The notes beneath the pieces were generated by a model, which did not search any database, was not told the DNA's origin, and worked only from the letters and a program-made list of their open reading frames with translations. The translations under genes were made by a program, and so were the position numbers. Below, in pieces: positions 1-7,258 of a stretch of DNA of 27,617 nt (positions are counted from its first letter, which is position 1; the number at the start of each line of letters is the position of its first letter). The stretch is from Bacteroidales bacterium (GTDB lineage Bacteria; Bacteroidota; Bacteroidia; Bacteroidales; UBA12077), in NCBI GenBank assembly GCA_003446015.1, contig DMBU01000189.1, forward strand, positions 1-27,617, in the 5' to 3' direction.

Positions 1-363
1 AAAGAACAATAAGAAACTAATTGTGTTATTAAAAGATCATTCATGAGATGTAGAAATACAATTTCTCAATCTTAACCAATGTAAATTATAATTCATTTAA
101 TAAAATACTACAATATTCAGTTCTCATTATTTAAATATTCTGTTTTCTTCATACTAACTCTACTAATGTTTCACCCTTTCTGGAGATAAACTCTTGATAC
201 AAAACTGAAGGCTTTTATAGCAACTTTAAGAGGTGTGAACGATACAACTTTCTCTTTATGCAGAGTAGCTAAAATTTATGAGTAATTTTTATTATCCCAC
301 AAGAATATGAAGTGATCTGTAATTACGAGAATTGGAATGCTAATAATAAATGAGTAAATAAAA
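1..363. other. Gene-free left edge
   Basis: No open reading frame of convincing length or composition, no tRNA-like fold and no clear repeat is visible here. The stretch is uniformly AT-rich. It lies downstream of the minus-strand acetate transporter gene and its terminator, so it is probably the spacer to a gene beyond the window edge. Confidence 0.5.
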
Positions 364-386
364 AACCCGAAAACAGGTTTCGGGTT
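364..386 (-). terminator. Rho-independent terminator of the acetate transporter gene
   Basis: Arms AACCCGAAA (364-372) and TTTCGGGTT (378-386) form a perfect 9-bp stem with a 5-nt loop. Read on the minus strand, the stem is followed at once by a run of T residues. It sits 25 nt downstream of the stop codon of the minus-strand gene that ends at 412. Confidence 0.88.
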
Positions 387-411
387 AATAATTTGTATTT
401 GAATTAAAATT

Positions 412-993
412 TTAACGTAATGGTATTATTTCTTTTTTGAAAGTATCATTAATAACCATGGCAAGAGCAAGAAATAAAGCAAAACTTCCGCTAAAAACAC
501 CATCCATTCCGGCAATAAATTTAATCGTTGCATTTCCTGTAAAATCTGCAATTGCTAATAAGAAAAACAATATTACAACAGATCCAAATAAAACTCTCAT
601 CATTATTGAAAGCCTAAATGTTGCTATCCATAAACCTGTTGATAATATTCCCCACGTAACGAGGAACCATCCCATAGCTGTTGGATTGGGTACATCGCCT
701 AAACCAAGTTTAGGAATCATCATGAGTGCAATTAGAATTATCCAAAAGAATCCATAGGAAGTAAATGCAACCATCCCAAACATGTTATTTTTCTTACTTT
801 CAATGCTGCCAACCATAACTTGTGCAATTCCTCCAAAGAATATTCCCATAGCCATAATCATTGAATCTAAAGGGAATAAACCAATATTGTGCAAGTTTAA
901 CAACAGAGTTGACATGCCAAAACCACAAAGTCCTAATGCTGCAGGATTTGTTGTTGTATCAACTAATCTTATCAGTTCCTGTTTATTACTCAT
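412..993 (-). CDS. satP: Acetate uptake transporter, GPR1/FUN34/YaaH (SatP) family
   Basis: This 193-residue polytopic inner-membrane protein is a predicted acetate/succinate-proton transporter. The family signature NPAALGL lies at residues 17-23, followed by about six hydrophobic segments including a glycine-rich GIFFGGIAQVMVG stretch near residue 50. Length matches the family (about 190 residues), so the gene appears complete. The start at 993 directly precedes the charged N-terminus before the signature and has an A-rich leader without a Shine-Dalgarno sequence. It is monocistronic: a strong terminator follows and a large spacer precedes it. A role in scavenging or exporting acetate would suit a fermenter with a hydrogenase, but that link is inference. 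Substrate specificity cannot be read from the sequence. Confidence 0.92.
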   Translation of the reverse strand: MSNKQELIRLVDTTTNPAALGLCGFGMSTLLLNLHNIGLFPLDSMIMAMGIFFGGIAQVMVGSIESKKNNMFGMVAFTSYGFFWIILIALMMIPKLGLGDVPNPTAMGWFLVTWGILSTGLWIATFRLSIMMRVLFGSVVILFFLLAIADFTGNATIKFIAGMDGVFSGSFALFLALAMVINDTFKKEIIPLR

Positions 994-1024
994 TTTCTAT
1001 TTTTGTTTAATTTGATTAAGGCGG

Positions 1025-1032
1025 CAAAAATA
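1025..1032 (-). promoter_or_regulatory. Candidate -7 element for the acetate transporter
   Basis: On the minus strand this reads TATTTTTG, matching the Bacteroidota -7 consensus TAnnTTTG, 31 nt upstream of the ATG at 993. No convincing -33 TTTG box is visible at the right distance, so the call rests on one element only. Confidence 0.35.
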
Positions 1033-1159
1033 GAGTTTAAAAGTTGTAATACGTATAATGTGACTAATTATTTTTTAATTGAATAAATATCTGTAATGAC
1101 CATGTTTACTGATTATTGAAAAATAATTTGAATGCTTTAGTAAGATGTTTATAAACATA

Positions 1160-1191
1160 TTGTTAAATTCTCAACAGACAAGCCTGTCTGT
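1160..1191 (+). repeat. 32-bp direct repeat, copy 1
   Basis: A 32-bp sequence starting TTGTTAAATTCTCAACAGAC is repeated without a mismatch at 1381-1412, 221 bp downstream. Both copies run into a palindrome: here the perfect hairpin at 1172-1193, in copy 2 the longer 42-nt element. Confidence 0.9.
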
Positions 1192-1193
1192 TG
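1172..1193. repeat. Short palindrome P1 (22 nt)
   Basis: Arms CAACAGACA and TGTCTGTTG form a perfect 9-bp stem around the 4-nt loop AGCC. It belongs to a local family of palindromes whose left arms follow CAWCRSACA (see 1286-1327, 1345-1366, 1393-1434). Confidence 0.85.
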
Positions 1194-1285
1194 TATTGCT
1201 AATCATCTAATAAAATTATTATTTAAATAATTGCAATTGTGAGCATTAACAAATACGGATACGTAATTTTCACCACTCCGCACTA

Positions 1286-1327
1286 CAACGCACATTTCTA
1301 CCTATCAGCAGACAGTTCTGTGCGTTG
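1286..1327 (+). repeat. 42-nt hairpin element, copy A (P2)
   Basis: Arms CAACGCACA (1286-1294) and TGTGCGTTG (1319-1327) enclose a 24-nt loop. The element aligns over its whole length, with 31 of 42 identical positions, to the reverse complement of 1393-1434. The two stem differences on each side are compensatory, so pairing is kept in both copies. Confidence 0.8.
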
Positions 1328-1344
1328 AAAAACCTTTTAGATTT

Positions 1345-1366
1345 CATCGGACAAGAATGTCCGATG
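1345..1366. repeat. Short palindrome P3 (22 nt)
   Basis: Arms CATCGGACA and TGTCCGATG form a perfect 9-bp stem around the 4-nt loop AGAA. Size and architecture equal P1, with different but again fully complementary stem bases. Confidence 0.85.
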
Positions 1367-1380
1367 TACTGTTAATAGTC

Positions 1381-1412
1381 TTGTTAAATTCTCAACAGAC
1401 AAGCCTGTCTGT
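1381..1412 (+). repeat. 32-bp direct repeat, copy 2
   Basis: Identical to 1160-1191. Identity ends exactly where the two downstream hairpins diverge, inside the right arm of the short palindrome. Confidence 0.9.
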
Positions 1413-1434
1413 CGACAGGTAGAATTGTCTGTTG
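1393..1434 (-). repeat. 42-nt hairpin element, copy B (P4)
   Basis: Outer arms CAACAGACAA (1393-1402) and TTGTCTGTTG (1425-1434) form a 10-bp stem. Inside lies the 10-bp palindrome CTGTCGACAG (1409-1418). This copy is in the opposite orientation to 1286-1327. It begins 8 nt beyond the stop codon of the minus-strand DUF5916 gene, so it may also end or stabilise that transcript, although the T-tract after it is poor. Confidence 0.8.
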
Positions 1435-1442
1435 CACAAAAC

Positions 1443-4037
1443 TTAATTTGCAATTCTAAACGAAAGTTTTACTAAAAAAACATTATATGGATGGATATTA
1501 AATAATGCATCTAAATCATTCATCATTGCAAAATTACCGGTATCAACACTTCCGGTTTTCCCTTGTGTCCATACAAGATAAAGAAGAGATCCCGGTCTGT
1601 ATTCCCAGCGTGCCACTAAATTTGATCTGAACTGACGGAAATTAAAATCATAATCATTAACATAATCTTCTGTACTAAAAGACATGTCTGTACTGTATCG
1701 ATCTTCAAATTTATTGGCGTTTGGGTCTGTAATGTATTTTGGGTCGGAATAATTAACAGCGCTTATAAATGGCGATCCGTAATACTGAATAGTTAATTCC
1801 GGTGTTATGGTGTAATCAATTCTAAACGTGAAGTCTGTTGTAATCTGATCAAGTTTAGCAAACACATAACGATCTTCGTTGTTGTATTCTTCAGTATTAA
1901 TATATTGCATTTCATCCATCGAAACAGAATAATCAGGACTAAAAGTGATTCTCAGCGCATCGAAAGGACGATACACCAGATCAATTCCATACCAGGTACT
2001 TTTTGAAGAATTTTCAAATCCGTAGTTTTCTCCAATGTTTCCATAAAGTTGTATTTTTTTTCTTCCATCGGTTCCAAAATTTAACCAATAATTAAAGCTT
2101 CCAGGATATTGTATCGATGGTCCGCCACGCAACATACTGTTTGATCTGCTTCCGGCATCAATATTTGTTCCATAACCTAATTCCCAATGATTTTTAAATT
2201 GCATCCACATATTTAGGTTTCCACCATAGAAATTACTGTTGGCACCAAAATCCCAACCTGTCCATTGATTTAGATTTAACTGCATATTACGGAATATACT
2301 AAAGGGTTCGGTCCAACGGTATCCTGCCCAAAAAACCTGGAAAACGGCATCGGAATGATGTAAAAATCCAACATCGTTAGTTTCAAACTCCGGTGATCGC
2401 CAGGTTACCCATGTCATCCATCTTAATTTACTACTTCCGTTTTTCCCAAATTGAATGGTTCCAGCATGGCCAGTCATTGATGTGCGCGTTGAATCAAATG
2501 TTTTATAATCGTGATCGGGACGTTGAAAATATCTTCTTGATGATTCTTGTTGAGCAATCATTGCAGTACTGTCACCACGTATATGACTCATGGCATAATT
2601 CACATTGAAGTAATATTTTTTATCTTTCCAGTATTGTGTAAGATCTATTCCTCCTGAATAAGCATCTTTATTTAAATATTTTAAGTGATCATCGTTTATT
2701 ACCCTATTTGTAGAAGTAAACATACCACCTAAGATAGTATTGTTGTTGTTTAAATCTTTTTGAACTCTGGTAATAAAATAGTTGGTCATTGGCTCAACCA
2801 CTTCGGTACTTTTTACTCCTTGTCTTGAAACATCAGCTTTTTCTTCAGCTGCCAGGCTTTCAATTATGCCAACAGATAGTCCGTTTCTTGTTTTACCTGT
2901 TAATTTTAATGCTCCTAAAATGGTTGTGTTATCCGGAACATCTGCATACTCATCATTATCGCTATCAACATCAGGATAATATTGAGGAGAGCGACCAATC
3001 CTTCTTGAATAAAAAAGGTTGTCTAAAGCAAAGGAATTGCCACCGCCTGAAATTTGAAAATTGGTAATATTTCTGCCTTCAATAAAGAAAGGTCGCTTTT
3101 CTTCGAAGTAAGATTCGAAAGCTGTTAAATTTACTTCCGAAGGATCAGCTTCAACCTGACCAAAGTCGGGATTTATAGTGAAATCTAATGTAAAGTCATT
3201 ACTTATCCCAATTTTACCATCTAATCCAATTCCATAACTTGGCTCAAATCCTTTCGAAAAAGGATTGTTTTTATCTTTTGTATACGATTCTGTTTTAGCT
3301 AAAATATAAGGCGAAACCTCGAATTGTCGTTTGGGTTTTATATTTTTTATTCCGTGTAATTCCCCAAAATGGCGGACCCATCCCGACTCATCTTGTGAAA
3401 AGTACGACCAGTGTGATCTTTCTTCGTTTCTGAAAAAACGGCGATTGATTTGTAAACCCCAAACTTGATTTTCCTTATTGTTACTAAATCGTAATTGAGT
3501 AAACGGAATTTTCATTTCGGCAATCCATCCAAGGCTATCAATGCTGGTTTCGAGATACCAAATCGGATCCCAGGTTGAATCCCAGTTACTACCATCGTTA
3601 CTAATCATTTCATCTCCTTTAACACCGGCAACTGATCCGGTAAAAGAAAAAGCGGTACGTTTATCATAGTAACTGTCAATATTCACTTCAACCCAATCAC
3701 CATCAAATCCATCGCGGCGCGATAATCGTTTAACTATTTTATCAGGCTCTGTATCGAAGGCACGAATAATTATATATAAATTATTATCATCGTAAAGAAC
3801 CTTAAATGCAGTTTTTTGTGAAGGAGCTTCACCATCATTTGGTGAACGCTGAATGAATCCATCGGACCACTCTACAATATCCCAGACATCTTTATCGACT
3901 AAACCATCAATGACAGGAGCTTCATTGTTTATTCTTTTCGTATTGTATATTTTTTTCTCCTTTTCATTTTCCTGAGTAAAAGCAGTTAATGTCAATATAA
4001 ATGTGAATGATATAAAAAATAAACTCTTTAATTTCAT
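1443..4037 (-). CDS. DUF5916 outer-membrane protein with CBM9-like N-terminal domain
   Basis: This 864-residue protein has a signal peptide (basic MKLK, hydrophobic core to about residue 20). A CBM9-like beta-sandwich domain follows (about residues 38-230), opening with the typical PVIDGLVDKDVWDIVEW and a YDDNNLYIIIRAFD segment. The rest is rich in alternating aromatic and polar strands and ends in KLSFRIAN, as expected for an outer-membrane beta-barrel. The length and layout match Bacteroidota DUF5916 proteins, which are often annotated as hydrolases without evidence. No catalytic residues can be assigned; function is unknown, with carbohydrate-related binding or transport only a guess from the CBM9-like fold. 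It stands alone on the minus strand, with a long leader region upstream and palindromic repeats just after the stop. Confidence 0.88.
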   Translation of the reverse strand: MKLKSLFFISFTFILTLTAFTQENEKEKKIYNTKRINNEAPVIDGLVDKDVWDIVEWSDGFIQRSPNDGEAPSQKTAFKVLYDDNNLYIIIRAFDTEPDKIVKRLSRRDGFDGDWVEVNIDSYYDKRTAFSFTGSVAGVKGDEMISNDGSNWDSTWDPIWYLETSIDSLGWIAEMKIPFTQLRFSNNKENQVWGLQINRRFFRNEERSHWSYFSQDESGWVRHFGELHGIKNIKPKRQFEVSPYILAKTESYTKDKNNPFSKGFEPSYGIGLDGKIGISNDFTLDFTINPDFGQVEADPSEVNLTAFESYFEEKRPFFIEGRNITNFQISGGGNSFALDNLFYSRRIGRSPQYYPDVDSDNDEYADVPDNTTILGALKLTGKTRNGLSVGIIESLAAEEKADVSRQGVKSTEVVEPMTNYFITRVQKDLNNNNTILGGMFTSTNRVINDDHLKYLNKDAYSGGIDLTQYWKDKKYYFNVNYAMSHIRGDSTAMIAQQESSRRYFQRPDHDYKTFDSTRTSMTGHAGTIQFGKNGSSKLRWMTWVTWRSPEFETNDVGFLHHSDAVFQVFWAGYRWTEPFSIFRNMQLNLNQWTGWDFGANSNFYGGNLNMWMQFKNHWELGYGTNIDAGSRSNSMLRGGPSIQYPGSFNYWLNFGTDGRKKIQLYGNIGENYGFENSSKSTWYGIDLVYRPFDALRITFSPDYSVSMDEMQYINTEEYNNEDRYVFAKLDQITTDFTFRIDYTITPELTIQYYGSPFISAVNYSDPKYITDPNANKFEDRYSTDMSFSTEDYVNDYDFNFRQFRSNLVARWEYRPGSLLYLVWTQGKTGSVDTGNFAMMNDLDALFNIHPYNVFLVKLSFRIAN

Positions 4038-4581
4038 AGTAAAATATTTATATTTTGGTTAGAAAATTCGTTAGAAAGACGAACAAGATTAAAAAATGTT
4101 GTATGTCTTTTAGCTTTTTTCATTTGATTTCTAATTAAGATCCAACTTGAGTTTATCAAAACAAATGCCATGAAGTCTAAAATTCAGATTATCAGAATAA
4201 TGAATTGCTAAAACTAAATAATACTCCTTAAGATGTGTTCTAAATCGAACAATTTTGTACGATTTTAATCAATGAGGGGAATGTTAAATGAAGAGAAAAA
4301 AGAAAAAGATTGTATGCTGAATATTTTAACTATTTATGAACCTAAAATTTCCTTTTAGAAAGGACATACAATCTTTTCTTGAAGCTAAAATAGAACAAGG
4401 TAAATGAATAAAAAAAATATTTCTACAGAATGAAATAATATGCGTACTTAAGTCTATTAATTAGGTACAAGTAGGTTTTATATGTGCTAACAGAACACTT
4501 TAATAAAGAAATTTTGCTTTTAAGTCTTACTATATTGACATTTGTATTTGTTTATCTGTTGATTGTGTAGAATTTGAGAAA
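4038..4581. other. 544-nt gene-free spacer
   Basis: The stretch separates the start of the DUF5916 gene from the stop of the radical SAM gene. It should contain the promoter of the former (no clear TAnnTTTG box was found) and the end of the latter transcript. Its one striking feature is the long nested inverted repeat at 4304-4377. No tRNA and no convincing protein gene was seen. Confidence 0.55.
4304..4377. repeat. Nested inverted repeat, 13-bp perfect arms
   Basis: AAAAGATTGTATG (4304-4316) is the exact reverse complement of CATACAATCTTTT (4365-4377). The 48-nt interior itself contains CCTTT-TAG-AAAGG (4351-4363). The plus-strand RNA could fold into a long imperfect hairpin ending in a T-rich stretch. 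It may be a terminator, a small RNA, or the remnant of a small inverted-repeat element; the sequence alone does not decide. Confidence 0.65.
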
Positions 4582-5976
4582 CTAGTTGAATAATCTTCTA
4601 TAAATATTTCTAAGCTTTAAGTAAATAAAATTCCCCAGTTTCCCTTTAAATATTTTTTGAAAAAGTTTAGCTGTGCTGCGACCTAAATCAAGAATAAAAC
4701 TTTTTTTATCTTTGCTTAACGCATTATAAAAACCACTTTCAATAGCTAACTCAACAGCTTTTTGTCTTTGGAGGTAGGTAAAGTCTGGAGTTTCAAAAAC
4801 AATTCTTGGATTTATATTATGAAAATGATAAGATTCCTGATTGGTTAGCATTTTCCCTTCGGTTTGCACGTAATCATAAAGCAAAGAATCCTTGTAAGGT
4901 AATGCGGTATAAAACTCAGCTCCGGTAAGGTTAGATATCTTTGCAAATTCAATCGATTCTTTTATGGTTTCTAAAGTGTCTCCAGGATTTCCAATCATGA
5001 ATTGACCCATAACATCGATTCCTGCATTACGAAGAATCTGGATTCCTACATATATCTTCTCCTTCGTATTATGTTTATTCATCAATTTTAATACTTCGTT
5101 ATTAGCCGATTCGATTCCAATACTGACATTATAACAACCTGATTTTTTCATTTTCAGTGCTATTTCATCGGTAATTAAATCAACACGAATTGATGTGCTC
5201 CAAAGAATGTCAAGTTTTTCATCTATAATTAAATCACAAAGTTCAATTACGCGCTTAGCGTCTATATTAAAACTATCGTCGTTAAAAACTATTGACTTTC
5301 TTTTATAATTCTTATTCAGAAGTTTAATTTCATCTAAAATATTTTGAGGAGAGCGTTTTCGCCATTTATTTGTCCAGAGCGAATGTGAATTACAAAAGAC
5401 ACAGTTGAAGGGACATCCGCGACTTGTTGTGAGTCTATGTTGAGGATATCGATTCATTTTAAATAATTCATACGAAGGAAATGGAATTCTGTCAATATCA
5501 GCAATCAATGTTTGAGGAGGATTTACAATTACTTTATTTTCCGCATTCTTATAGATTAATCCTTTTATATCTTTTAAATCTCGTGTGCCATTAAAATGAT
5601 CAATCAACTCAGAAAAGGTAACTTCGCCTTCACCATATAATCCATAATCGAAAGGGAAATTAATTAATGCTTCTTCTTTTACTGTGGAAATGTGAGAGCC
5701 GCCCAAACAAATAGGAACCTCAGGATATTTATTTTTAAAATGATTTGCCAGATCAACCGCTTCCAGAAAAACCTGACTTGATGCTGTTATTCCTATTAAA
5801 TCGAAAGAAGAATTTAAGAATTGATGAGTCTCTTTGGATTTAGCAACGCGCGTATCGATTAATTCAAAACTTATATTTTTATGATTTTGATAAGCATAGG
5901 AAGCTAAATAACCCAAACCTAAGTGAACTGCCGGGTGCTTTAATTCTTTATTTGGGTTTATTAAACCAATTTTCAT
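4582..5976 (-). CDS. B12-binding-type radical SAM protein
   Basis: This 464-residue protein has an N-terminal cobalamin-binding-like domain (about residues 1-130, with a CLGGSH segment at 90-95). A radical SAM core follows, with the cluster motif CPFNCVFC: Cys188, Cys192 and Cys195 in CX3CX2C spacing. The DxHxxG motif used by base-off cobalamin binders is not visible, so cobalamin may bind differently or not at all. The architecture is that of the BchE/Elp3-like class used for methylations, cyclisations and other radical chemistry on lipids, cofactors or natural products; the substrate is unknown. The gene lies 51 nt downstream of hydF on the same strand and may be co-transcribed. The C-terminus (about residue 400 on) is basic and has no recognised domain. 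Confidence 0.88.
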   Translation of the reverse strand: MKIGLINPNKELKHPAVHLGLGYLASYAYQNHKNISFELIDTRVAKSKETHQFLNSSFDLIGITASSQVFLEAVDLANHFKNKYPEVPICLGGSHISTVKEEALINFPFDYGLYGEGEVTFSELIDHFNGTRDLKDIKGLIYKNAENKVIVNPPQTLIADIDRIPFPSYELFKMNRYPQHRLTTSRGCPFNCVFCNSHSLWTNKWRKRSPQNILDEIKLLNKNYKRKSIVFNDDSFNIDAKRVIELCDLIIDEKLDILWSTSIRVDLITDEIALKMKKSGCYNVSIGIESANNEVLKLMNKHNTKEKIYVGIQILRNAGIDVMGQFMIGNPGDTLETIKESIEFAKISNLTGAEFYTALPYKDSLLYDYVQTEGKMLTNQESYHFHNINPRIVFETPDFTYLQRQKAVELAIESGFYNALSKDKKSFILDLGRSTAKLFQKIFKGKLGNFIYLKLRNIYRRLFN

Positions 5977-6027
5977 TGTATTATTTTAAAAGCAGTAAAG
6001 ATAAATAATTCGTAACAGGAATCTAAC

Positions 6028-7257
6028 TTACAAATAATCTATAGCCGATTGTTTACTTTTAGTAAATGGAGCAACAGCACGATCGAAAATCCCCTGAACG
6101 TAGGCAATAGCCATTCCATAATTGGTTACAGGGATTCCGGCATCAATGGCCGGTTTCAATCTGTTAATGAGTTGTTTTCGGGTAATTACACAACCTCCAC
6201 ATTGCACAACAAGGGCATACTCTTTAATATCGCGAGGTAAATTATCTAAACCAGCAACAACATCGTATTCCAGCTTTTTACCAGTAAAATTAGAAATCCA
6301 TCGTGGAATTTTCACTCTGCCAATATCATCACACGAAACATGATGTGTGCATGATTCCAGACTTAAAATCCGATCGCCATCTTTTAACTCAGAAATTTTT
6401 GGAGTGCCTTTTAAATAATGCTCAAAATCACCTTTAAACCTGGCCAACATAATACTAAAGCTTGTTAAAGGAATATTTTTTGGGATAGAAGCATCGGCTT
6501 TGGTAAAAATCTGGCTATCGGTAATGGCAAGGGCAGGAGTGATTTTTGTTTTTCGCAGGAAAGCATCTACTTCGCGCTCTTTTAATACAATTGCAATGGC
6601 ATCATTATCTAAAATATCCCGAATAGCCTGAACCTGTGGCAAAATCATTCTTCCTGCCGGGGCTTCAATATCAATGGGTGTAATTAATAAAACAATGTCA
6701 CCATAAGATAGCAGGTCGCCAATTAAAGATGGTGTTTTATAAGACGATTCGGGGATGGTTGTTTTTATTAATAAAATTAGTTTTTCAAGATTCTCAGCCT
6801 TTATGGTATTAAACTCAACAATGGAGGCATTGGTTTGTGACACGATATGTGCACGGGCATCATCATTAAGGGGCTTGACGTCAGATTTATTATGAACAAT
6901 AAAAAATGGAGTGTCCGTTTTTTTAAACTCTTCGATTAGCGATTTTTCAAATTCACCAAATGTATTTTCAATAATTACCAAAATTGCTAAATCGACTGTT
7001 TGAATTGATTCGAGTGTTTTTTCAATTCTCTTTGTTCCCAAATCTCCTTCATCGTCAATACCTGCAGTATCAATCAGAATTACAGGGCCAAAGCCAGTTA
7101 TTTCAAAAGATTTTTTAACGGGATCGGTAGTCGTACCGGCATGATCAGAAACAATAGCAATGTTTTGCCCTGCAAGTCGGTTTATTAATGAACTTTTCCC
7201 GTTATTTCTGCGTCCGTAAATACCTATATGTGGTTTTGAATCTTTTCCTTTTGTCAT
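6028..7257 (-). CDS. hydF: [FeFe]-hydrogenase maturation GTPase HydF
   Basis: HydF is the scaffold that receives the two-iron precursor built by the radical SAM enzymes HydE and HydG and hands it to apo-hydrogenase. The 409-residue protein shows an N-terminal GTPase domain: P-loop GRRNNGKSS (15-23), DTAG (63-66) and NKSD (123-126). A dimerisation domain follows, and then the C-terminal Fe-S domain with CTHH (Cys303, His305) and CGGC (Cys353, Cys356). The family motif is CxHx(46-53)HCxxC; the second histidine is glutamine here (Gln352), with 46 residues between His305 and Gln352. The length fits the family. It begins 1 nt after the stop of the upstream membrane-protein gene, so the two are probably co-transcribed. 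hydE, hydG and hydrogenase structural genes are not in the window. Confidence 0.95.
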   Translation of the reverse strand: MTKGKDSKPHIGIYGRRNNGKSSLINRLAGQNIAIVSDHAGTTTDPVKKSFEITGFGPVILIDTAGIDDEGDLGTKRIEKTLESIQTVDLAILVIIENTFGEFEKSLIEEFKKTDTPFFIVHNKSDVKPLNDDARAHIVSQTNASIVEFNTIKAENLEKLILLIKTTIPESSYKTPSLIGDLLSYGDIVLLITPIDIEAPAGRMILPQVQAIRDILDNDAIAIVLKEREVDAFLRKTKITPALAITDSQIFTKADASIPKNIPLTSFSIMLARFKGDFEHYLKGTPKISELKDGDRILSLESCTHHVSCDDIGRVKIPRWISNFTGKKLEYDVVAGLDNLPRDIKEYALVVQCGGCVITRKQLINRLKPAIDAGIPVTNYGMAIAYVQGIFDRAVAPFTKSKQSAIDYL

Positions 7258-7258
7258 T

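Larger units (their letters stand above)
994..1442. other. 449-nt spacer dominated by palindromic repeats
   Basis: Between the start of the acetate transporter gene and the stop of the DUF5916 gene there is no plausible protein gene. The right-hand 275 nt hold four related palindromes and one direct repeat, listed separately. The left part holds the transporter promoter region. Confidence 0.7.

Noticed and set aside
437..1015. Plus-strand open frames opposite the acetate transporter gene
   Set aside because: They are shadows of a well-supported minus-strand membrane protein with a family signature and terminator; the translations show no family features.
4281..4358. 25-codon open frame beginning ATGTTAAATGAAGAG after a GAGGGGA stretch
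   Set aside because: It is very short, lies inside the nested inverted repeat, and its Lys/Glu-rich start is expected from A-rich sequence. Bacteroidota also do not rely on Shine-Dalgarno sites, so the purine stretch is weak support.
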